A stretch of 64,000 nt of DNA from Rhizobium etli 8C-3. GTDB lineage: Bacteria; Pseudomonadota; Alphaproteobacteria; Rhizobiales; Rhizobiaceae. Both the position numbers and the translations under genes were made by a program. Below, piece after piece: positions 53,581-61,400 of this stretch. The notes beneath the pieces were generated by a model that made no database searches, was not told where the DNA came from, and saw only the letters and a program-made list of their open reading frames with translations. Position 1 is the first letter of the stretch. The number at the start of each line of letters is the position of its first letter. The DNA is taken from positions 499,001-563,000 of the forward strand of contig NZ_CP017241.1 of NCBI RefSeq assembly GCF_001908375.1, written 5' to 3'.

Positions 53581-54321
53581 CTAGTTCGGATCGAGAGGAT
53601 TGTCCAGCTGTGGTGCGGGCGGCAGCGCCAGCGGCGCGCCCTTGCGCGGATCCTCGCCATAGACGCCTTTCTTCTCCGCTTTGGCCTGCGCACCGGCTTC
53701 GGCCAGCGCCGATCCGTCGGCCGCATCCGCCCAGCCGTTTTCCACCAGCCATTCGGAAAGGTCCTGCACACCGATCTTGCAGGAGGCGGTCGTGATGCCG
53801 GTCCAGTTGGCATCCTCCAGATCGCAGGTGACCGAGCGCAGCCGCAAGAAGAGCCGGAAATTCGTCTTCGCCAGCATGCCGCAAGGCCATTCGTTCCCGT
53901 CCGGTTCCTTGCAGACCTTGTCGGCCTGTGTCGGAACGATACCGGCAAGACGCAGCTTCCTGTTTCCGAAGCCGAGAATACCCGCACTCTCGGCAATCGG
54001 CCTCGGCAAGATCGCAGCTTTTTGCGGCTCCGGCTTCGGCCTTTCGGGCTTGGGCGTTACAACCCGTTCCAGCGGCTTGCCGTCGGCCTGTGCTGGATAA
54101 GATCGGCTTGCCTGGTCAACCGGCCGCGCAGTCATCGTGATCTTTGGATCGGATCGGGCAGGCGGCGGCCCTGGAGTCTCCCCGGATTTCGCAGTTGTGA
54201 CGGGTTCTTCGCTCGCGCCTTGCGTGGCGTCCGGCCCGGCAGATCGCCTGCTGCCCACCGCCAGCATCCCGGCGACGATTGTTATTCCCGCAACAGCTGT
54301 CAGAAGTGCTGCAGGCCGCAT
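53581..54321 (-). CDS. Degenerate thermonuclease-like secreted/anchored protein (ExoI-like)
   Basis: 246 residues from ATG 54321. N-terminal membrane anchor or signal (ALLTAVAGITIVAGMLAVGS), a long Pro/Lys-rich linker, then a C-terminal region resembling staphylococcal nuclease-like proteins: LRLAGIVPTQADKVC, DGNEWPCGMLAKTNFRLFLR, LSEWLVENGWADAADGSA with AQAKAEKKGVYG. The usual catalytic Asp/Arg/Glu of R-L-x-G-I-D-x-P-E are missing. Several cysteines may form disulfides. Twelve bases after the S24 regulator gene, so probably co-transcribed. Confidence 0.72.
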   Translation of the reverse strand: MRPAALLTAVAGITIVAGMLAVGSRRSAGPDATQGASEEPVTTAKSGETPGPPPARSDPKITMTARPVDQASRSYPAQADGKPLERVVTPKPERPKPEPQKAAILPRPIAESAGILGFGNRKLRLAGIVPTQADKVCKEPDGNEWPCGMLAKTNFRLFLRLRSVTCDLEDANWTGITTASCKIGVQDLSEWLVENGWADAADGSALAEAGAQAKAEKKGVYGEDPRKGAPLALPPAPQLDNPLDPN

Positions 54322-54332
54322 GGAAGATTTTC

Positions 54333-54998
54333 CTATTGGCTGGCCCAGATAATACGTGCGATCCAATCCACATCGGAAAGCTCGATCGTCCGGTTCGGAT
54401 GTTCGGGATTGAGCGACATGAGTTCGATGGAGCGCGGGCTCTGGCGCAGCAGCACTTTCGCCATCACCTCGCCCTCGCGCGTCTTGACGACGACACGATC
54501 GTTGCGACGCACCTGCGCACCCGGCTCGACGATCAGCACGTCGCCGTCGCGGTAAAGCGGCATCATGCTGTCGCCCTGCACTTCGAGCGCATAGACGCCA
54601 GCTTTGTGCGAGGGGGCCGCCGGAAATTCCACCACATCCCATCCCTGGCCTGCCGGGAAACCGCCGTCGTCGAAAAAGCCCCCCGCACCGGCCTGAGCGA
54701 AGCCGAGCAGGGGAATGGAGCTTGCCCGCGGCTCGGATTCGCCATCCGGCAGCCCGGACGAGCTGTTGGCCGGCCGCATGAAGCCCATGAACTGCTCCAC
54801 GGTGGCGCCTGTCGCATCGAGTACCTTGGCAATCGATTCCGTCGAGGGCCAGCGCAGGCGGCCATCGGCAGAAAGCCGCTTGGATTTGTTGAAGGAGGTG
54901 GGGTCGAGACCAGCCCGACGCGCAAGCCCAGAGGGCGTCAGGTCATGCCGTTCGGCAAGCCTGTCGATCGCTGCCCAAATCTGCTCGTGTGACAGCAT
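54333..54998 (-). CDS. Helix-turn-helix regulator with S24 (LexA/CI-like) domain
   Basis: 221 residues from ATG 54998. The N-terminal helix-turn-helix includes HDLTPSGLARRAGLDPTSFN; the C-terminal S24 domain has VQGDSMMPLYRDGD with the catalytic Ser and VVVKTREGEVMAKVLLR with the general-base Lys. An Ala-Gly cleavage site candidate lies in FAQAGAGG. Resembles phage CI-type or stress-responsive repressors; it may be self-cleaving or simply use the fold for dimerisation. No phage genes are nearby. Confidence 0.85.
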   Translation of the reverse strand: MLSHEQIWAAIDRLAERHDLTPSGLARRAGLDPTSFNKSKRLSADGRLRWPSTESIAKVLDATGATVEQFMGFMRPANSSSGLPDGESEPRASSIPLLGFAQAGAGGFFDDGGFPAGQGWDVVEFPAAPSHKAGVYALEVQGDSMMPLYRDGDVLIVEPGAQVRRNDRVVVKTREGEVMAKVLLRQSPRSIELMSLNPEHPNRTIELSDVDWIARIIWASQ

Positions 54999-55101
54999 CT
55001 TGCCTGATCCTGCGCCCGGTGCTGCTCTCCAATCGGCAGGAAGACTAACGCCAAGCTTTATCATAGTAAAGAAGAAAGAGGAATAAAATCCTGCCTTGGA
55101 G

Positions 55102-55749
55102 TCAGGCGACCATCGCCATGTTGATCTTGCCGAGCTGGATGACGGCCTGCGTGCGGCTGTCGACGTTGAGCTTCAAGAGGATGGCCGAGACATGCGCCTT
55201 GATCGTCGCTTCGGAAACGCCGAGCTCGTAGGCGATCTGTTTGTTGAGCAGGCCTTCGCCGAGCATGGTGAGCACGCGGCTTTGCTGCGGCGTCAGCGTG
55301 TGCAGGCGGTGAATGAGATCGGCCACGTCCGGATCCTGTTCATGGCCGTCGCGATAATTCTCCGGCGTCGCAATATCGCCGGCAAGCACCGTCTGGATGC
55401 TGCTGCGGATATCTTCGATGCCGGACGATTTGGAAATGAAGCCGGAGGCGCCCAGTTCCAGCGCGCGGCGAATCGTCGTCGCGTCGTCGGTTGCGGAAAT
55501 GATGACGATCGGCAGGCTTGCGAATTCGGCACGCAGTGCCATCAGCCCGGAAAAGCCGCTGACGCCCGGCATGGCAAGATCGAGCAGCATGATATCGGCA
55601 TCCGGATGATCGGTTGCGGCAGCACGCGCGGCGGTAAAATCGCCGGCTTCGACGATGGCGTGCTGCCCCTCCATGCCGGTCACGGCCTGGCGCAGCGCAT
55701 CCCGGAAAAGCGGATGGTCGTCCGCAATGATGATCGTTTGTTCCTGCAT
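55102..55749 (-). CDS. NarL/FixJ-type response regulator
   Basis: 215 residues from ATG 55749 (GGGAG upstream). Receiver domain with acidic pocket ADDHP and phosphoacceptor Asp57 in DIMLLDLAMPG, Lys in FISKSSG; LuxR-type helix-turn-helix at the end (LTPQQSRVLTMLGEGLLNKQ then IAYELGVSEATIKAHVSAIL). No partner kinase is adjacent in the window; the giant hybrid kinase at 58401 is about 2.6 kb away and on the same strand. Confidence 0.92.
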   Translation of the reverse strand: MQEQTIIIADDHPLFRDALRQAVTGMEGQHAIVEAGDFTAARAAATDHPDADIMLLDLAMPGVSGFSGLMALRAEFASLPIVIISATDDATTIRRALELGASGFISKSSGIEDIRSSIQTVLAGDIATPENYRDGHEQDPDVADLIHRLHTLTPQQSRVLTMLGEGLLNKQIAYELGVSEATIKAHVSAILLKLNVDSRTQAVIQLGKINMAMVA

Positions 55750-55838
55750 CGAAAACTCCCTCCCAAGAGTTCGATTCCATCCCCTCGTATGCGAAGCTTC
55801 GCGCCGCACATGCCTTCCGCTTATATTACTACATCAAA

Positions 55839-56237
55839 TCATGTCTTCTGCGGAAGAGGTGCGGACTTTTCTTCCTCCTGGAATTGCTTCACCATGCCCA
55901 TGAAGCTTTTCATCATTCGCTCCATGATGCTGATCGAGCGGTCGATCTCGGCATCGGTGGGCAGTGCCTTGTTGACGATGCTCTTGTTTTCGAGCGCAGT
56001 TACGCGGTCGGAAAGCCGGTCGAGTTCGTCGTCATAGGCTGCGCGTTCGTCGGCCGCCATGCGGCAGACAAGCGAGCCGTCCTTTTCCTCGCAAAGCGCC
56101 ATTGCGCCTGTGTGCTTGTCAAGGCGGACGAAATGGTCGCCGCTTCGCTCGAGCTGGTAGCGGCCCGGGTCCGGCTCGGCCGCAAGCGCCGTCATCGGCA
56201 GAAGAATTGCAGCAATCCCGATTGCGATCGTCTTCAT
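55839..56237 (-). CDS. Secreted small protein of unknown function
   Basis: 132 residues with a clear Sec signal peptide (MKTIAIGIAAILLPMTALAA). The mature protein has YQLERSGDHFVRLDKHTGAM and two cysteines, followed by a coiled-coil-like helix (ELDRLSDRVTALENKSIVNK) and a Met-rich helix. No family recognised. Confidence 0.75.
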   Translation of the reverse strand: MKTIAIGIAAILLPMTALAAEPDPGRYQLERSGDHFVRLDKHTGAMALCEEKDGSLVCRMAADERAAYDDELDRLSDRVTALENKSIVNKALPTDAEIDRSISIMERMMKSFMGMVKQFQEEEKSAPLPQKT

Positions 56238-56358
56238 GATATGATCCTCCGGATTTGTGTTGCGGCTTTCCTGTTTTTCTTGGGGGAGCCGTGGACATCG
56301 CCGTTCGTTTCCGGCAAAGCGCTCTCACCAACAGCATCAGCCATTGCATGAGGCCATC

Positions 56359-56712
56359 ATGAGCGTGACACCCGTCGTTTACAAGATCGTGACCGCGGCT
56401 CTCTGGCAGGAAGCCAGGCAAAGCGGCGTTTTTCGCGGCGAAGGCATCGATCTCAAGGACAATTTCATTCATCTGTCGACGGAAAGACAGGTGCGGCGGA
56501 CCGCGGCGCTGTTTTTTTCAGGCCAGCCTGGCCTGCTGCTGGTCGCCATCGACAGCGGCAAGCTTAGCGACAAGCTGATCTTCGAACCTTCCAGAGACGG
56601 CGACCTTTTTCCGCATCTTTACGCCGAACTGCCGCTTTCGGCAGTCATCTGGGAAAAGCCGCTGCCGCTCGACGATGCCGGAGTGCATATCTTCCCGGAA
56701 CTCCTGCCATGA
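56359..56712 (+). CDS. DUF952 family protein
   Basis: 117 residues from ATG 56359 (GAGG upstream). Family signature: VYKIVTAALWQEA at the start, GIDLKDNFIHLSTERQVRRT in the middle, PHLYAELPLSAVIWEKPLPL near the end. Function not known; often linked to glutathione-S-transferase or pyrimidine genes. Overlaps pyrD by four bases (ATGA), so translationally coupled. Confidence 0.9.
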   Translation: MSVTPVVYKIVTAALWQEARQSGVFRGEGIDLKDNFIHLSTERQVRRTAALFFSGQPGLLLVAIDSGKLSDKLIFEPSRDGDLFPHLYAELPLSAVIWEKPLPLDDAGVHIFPELLP

Positions 56713-57797
56713 TCGGCGCGTTCAGGCACGCTGCCCGCAGGGGACTTTTCCTCTTCGATCCCGAAACCGCGCACGGCATGTCGATCGCCGCGCTGAGATC
56801 CGGCCTGGTTCCCGCCTGCCGCATTTCGCCCGATCCGCGGCTGGTGCAGACGGTTGCCGGCCTCACCTTCGAAAATCCGCTCGGCATGGCGGCCGGTTAC
56901 GACAAGAATGCCGAAGTGCCGGAGGCCCTCTTGAAGCTCGGGTTCGGCTTCACCGAGGTCGGCACGGTGACGCCCAAGCCGCAATCAGGCAATCCGCGCC
57001 CGCGCATCTTCCGCCTGGTGGACGACGAAGCGGTCATCAACCGCCTCGGCTTCAATAACGAGGGCCATGACGCCGCATTCCGGCGTCTGTCGGCGATCCG
57101 CGGCAAGGGCATCATCGGCGTCAACATCGGCGCCAACAAGGACAGCGAAGACCGCATCGCCGACTATGTAACAGGCATCCGCCGTTTTTATTCGGTGGCG
57201 CGCTATTTCACCGCCAACATCTCCTCGCCGAATACGCCGGGCCTGCGTGACCTGCAGGCACGTGAGAGCCTGGCCGCTCTTCTTTCTGCCGTGCTTGCCG
57301 CCCGTGATGAAGAGGCCGCGAGATCGGGTCGAAAAATCCCGGTCTTCCTCAAGATTGCGCCCGATCTCACCGAGGAGGGCATGGACGATATCGCCGCCGA
57401 AGCGCTCTCCCATGGGCTGGAGGGCCTGATCGTCTCGAACACGACGCTCGCCCGCCACGGTCTGAAGGATCAGCGGCAGGCGAAGGAAGCGGGCGGTCTT
57501 TCCGGCAAGCCGCTTTTCGACAAGTCGACCGCGGTTCTTGCGAAAATGCGCAAGCGCGTCGGCGCAGCGCTCCCGATCATCGGCGTCGGCGGCGTTTCCT
57601 CGGCGGAGACGGCGCTGGAAAAAATCAGGGCAGGGGCCGATCTGGTGCAGCTTTATTCCGGGATGGTCTATGAGGGTCCAGGTCTTCCGGGCGAGATCGT
57701 GCGCGGCCTTTCAAAGCTCCTCGACCGTGAGCAGGTCAAGTCGATCCGCCAACTGCGAGACACGCGCGTTGATCACTGGGCGACCCGGAGCGTCTGA
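56709..57797 (+). CDS. pyrD: Quinone-dependent dihydroorotate dehydrogenase
   Basis: 362-residue class 2 enzyme, membrane-associated, oxidising dihydroorotate to orotate in pyrimidine synthesis. N-terminal helical extension (HGMSIAALRSG) for quinone access; FMN site NPLGMAAGYDKNAE, NRLGFNNEGHDA, active-site region ANISSPNTPGLRDLQ (Ser base), LIVSNTTLARHGL, IIGVGGVSSAETALEKIRAG. Ends before a 600-base gap. Confidence 0.97.
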   Translation: MIGAFRHAARRGLFLFDPETAHGMSIAALRSGLVPACRISPDPRLVQTVAGLTFENPLGMAAGYDKNAEVPEALLKLGFGFTEVGTVTPKPQSGNPRPRIFRLVDDEAVINRLGFNNEGHDAAFRRLSAIRGKGIIGVNIGANKDSEDRIADYVTGIRRFYSVARYFTANISSPNTPGLRDLQARESLAALLSAVLAARDEEAARSGRKIPVFLKIAPDLTEEGMDDIAAEALSHGLEGLIVSNTTLARHGLKDQRQAKEAGGLSGKPLFDKSTAVLAKMRKRVGAALPIIGVGGVSSAETALEKIRAGADLVQLYSGMVYEGPGLPGEIVRGLSKLLDREQVKSIRQLRDTRVDHWATRSV

Positions 57798-58400
57798 TCG
57801 GCCCGCCGCTTCACCGGCATGGCCTGGCAGAAGCGCCGGAAGAGCTGGAAGCGTTCATCGACAGACATAGCCCGTGATTCTGACGAGCGGCACGAAGACC
57901 GCAAGTGCCGCAAGATAGCCCGCAGATGACATCAGCGGTTGCGCGATGTCGGCCAGTCGCGCCGATGATGACGTCCATCGAGGCGGTCAGGCGGAACCTT
58001 CGCTTCAACTTCCTGTATGCGGCTTTAGATCCTGTTGCAGTAGTCAGCGATTTCCTAAGTGCTTGGAGTGGCTCAACTGGTTCCACCAGGTGTCATGACG
58101 TGCCGTCCGCGATATTCCTGCCACAACGGCGTCAACCACGCCATTTCGCTTCGGTTCACTGGCGAACTTTTCCCGGTCGGGGCCCGTGTATGTCCTGGGC
58201 CGCGGCTGCGACGATGGAAACAGGCGACGCTGCATAAAGTGTCCTCGTCAAGCTTGTCCATACCAATTCGGATAATCTGTTCCACGGACGGTCTGCCTCG
58301 ATTGAGATTTCAACGAACTCATTCTGGCACATCGATGCCGTTTGGAGCCGTCCACCTCAACAAGGCCCATGAGGTGCGAGAGCTTCAGCTGCCATTCGCC
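57798..58400. other. Gap downstream of pyrD with possible gene debris
   Basis: 603 bases between pyrD and the giant kinase gene. A minus-strand frame near 57920-57840 reads SAGYLAALAVFVPLVRITGY, which looks like a broken membrane segment, then overlaps a 31-codon frame MSVDERFQLFRRFCQAMPVK. These could be the C-terminal remains of a membrane-protein gene. No intact gene or known RNA is seen. Confidence 0.4.
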
Positions 58401-61400
58401 CTATTGGTTTCCCAACATTGCCATTTGGTCGGCATGCTTTGCGCCAGCGGGTTCGTCTCGTTCGAGAGGCAGAGTGAACAGAAACACTGCCCCACGAGGT
58501 TTATTCGCGGTCGCCCATAGCCGGCCCCCGTGAGCCTCGATGATCGAACGGCAGATCGCCAGGCCCATACCCATACCGGTGGATTTGGTCGTGTAGAAGG
58601 CCTCAAAAAGGCGGTCCATGCTTTGCGGGTCGAGGCCTGGACCCGAGTCGTGCACCCCGACGACCACGCCTCCTGAGGCGTCTGTCTCGGTGCTGATCAG
58701 CAACTCGCGCTCTTCCTCATGAATGCCACTCATCGCCTCAATGGCGTTCATGATCAGGTTTAGGATCACCTGTTGCAGCTGAACGCGATCCCCTTCCACG
58801 GACGGGAGGCTCGTGGCGAATTCGGTCTGCAGCGTGACGCCTTGCCGGAGCACTTCAGTGCCGGTCAAGGCAATCACGTGACGAATGGCTTCGTTGAGGT
58901 CGAACTGCCCCTTGCGAGGGGGTTCCTTCTTGACCAAGGCGCGGATTCGGCCAATGACATCGCCGGCCCGATTGGCGTTCTCGACGATCCGGCCGAGCGC
59001 CTGAGCCACCTCCTCCAGATTCGGCGGATAGGTACCGAGCCAGCGCAAGGCCGCCTGGGCGTTGGTAAGCGAGGCGGCGAGCGGCTGATTGACTTCATGG
59101 GCGATGGAGGCTGTGAGCTGCCCCATGGTGGCGACGCGGTTTGCGTGGGCCAGTTGCCCCTGCGCCTCGCGCAAGGCTTCCTCGCTCTCGCGTAACGCCT
59201 CTTCCGCCTGCCGGCGCTCCGTCAAATCGAGGACGAAAGAGACACCTTCATTCGTGCTTTCTTCTAACAGTGCACCGCCGATCAGCACGGGCAGACGGCT
59301 GCCATCTTTCCGAAAGTACTCCTTCTCGAACGGTTGGACCGCCCCGATCAGCTTCAGCTCTGCGGAGGTCCGTGCGTCGCGGTCGCTCCATTCGGGCGGC
59401 GTCAGGTCCGTCCAGCATAGTCGACCCGAGGCAAGATCCTCTCGGTCGTATCCCACCATGCGGAGGAATGCGTCGTTGGCCTCAAGAATGCGACCTTCGA
59501 CATCCCAGATGACGATCCCGATGATGTTGGCCTTGACGAGGCGACGGATCTTGGCTTCTCGTTCAGCGAGATCGCGGTACAACCGGGTATTCTCGAGTGA
59601 GATCGCTGCCTGAGAGGCGAGCAGCTTCAGCACCGCGATTCGGGCTGGAGCGAATACCCGAGGGGCGAGATTGTTCTCAAGATAGAGGACGCCGGTTGGT
59701 TGGCCCTGGTTGAGCAACGGCACGCAGAGAATGGAACGAGCACGACGCTGACAGATGTAGGGGTCCGCAGAAAATGGGTTCTCAGCTGTGGCATCGCCGA
59801 GAACCACACTTTCGTTTGTGCGCAAGACATAATGAAGCAGCGATTCCGGCAGCATAATCGCGGTCGCGATCTCGTCACGCAGCTGCACCACGACCGCGTC
59901 GCCGGCGGTCGTGGCCTGCGCCGCAATCCGTGACTCACCGCCACGCTGCAGGATCAACAGGCCGCGCTCGGCCCCCGCCTGCTCAACGGCGGTGCGCAAG
60001 ACCGTGTCGATCAGCTTTTGAAGGACGATCTCGCCCGACACAGCTTGCGAGATCTTGATAACGGTTGCGAGATCGAGTTGCTCGACCGGTGCACCAATGG
60101 TGGCGGTTGGAGCAGGAGTGCGTTCTTCCCCTCTCAGGTCAGGGTAAAGTTGGTCGAGTTGCCGCACCTTGCCGTCGGCGCCCCAGCGCAGATAGCAGGC
60201 GCGCGCGTTGCGGAGATAGAGGCGAGTGAAGTCCTCGAACCCGCCCTGCGAATAAAAGCGGGCGGCGAGTTCATATGCAATGGCTTCATGATGAATGAAG
60301 CCGTTGGCGCGCGCCGAGCGGATCGCTTCTTCGTAAAGACGCACGGCGTCGATTTCGCGGCCCTCAAGGCGTGCTATCTCGGCGCCGACCAGAGCGGCTC
60401 GGTTCTCGAAGTTCTCCGGGCAATTCTTCGCATAGATCTGAAGCTGTCGGTGGTGGGCGACCAGAGCCTCCGTATGCAGTGCCCGCTGGTCAGGCAGAGC
60501 AGAGTCGCAGCATGCGGCGCGGGCCAAAGCGCCGTAGAAATGATGTTCCGGCGTTTCTTCGAAATGCGACACCGATGTCCATGGCAGCCTCTGCGCCCGC
60601 AATGATGCATCGACGGCCGCCTCATAGTCGCCCGCAAAGAACCGCGCCTGGAGTTTTCTGACAAAGTAACAAGTTTCCGCAAGAATCAAGTTCGGATCCT
60701 CGGAAAATCGGCGCTCGATCTCAAGTTCGTCAAATCCATCGTCGTCGAAGGAGCCGAATTTCCCGGTCAACCCGCGCAGCGTCCGGACAAGGCCGAGTTG
60801 CGCGCTGGCGAGGTCTATGACGAATTGGAACCGCACCTTCTGCGCAAATGTGAGGCCAATCTCCGCTTGGCGTTGCACTTCCATAAGTGGATCGCCCGCC
60901 GCCAGCAGGTTCGAATTCAAACTGGCATAGCTATATCCGGCAAACGTGAGGTCGCCGCTCTGGTTGGCAATTTCAAGTGCTCGCCGCAAGATGTCGCGTC
61001 CGGTTCGGACATGTTTCGTCCACGGTACGACGTGGGCTCCGAAGTCTTTATAAGTCCTGGCTTGGAAGCGCTTCAGTTCGCGCTCTTCGACCAGTTGGCA
61101 ACCGAGCCGACCAAATCGATAACCGGCCGCATAGTCGCCGAAGCGGGGCCCGGCAATATAGCCAAGCGACACATAATGGTAGCAGGAGCCGTCGCTGTTG
61201 CCTCGCTCGAGGCTCAGATTAACGGCCAGGCAGATCGCCATGCATGCAAGATTCGCATCAGTATGCCATACCGCCCCAACGAGCCGGGTGAGGATATCCA
61301 GCGCCGCGGAGGATGCTGGGTCGCTCATCAAAGGCAGATCAACGAGCTCCTCGATCGCGCGGCTTCCGAGCTGCGACCAGATCCGGCCGTATTCTCGTTG

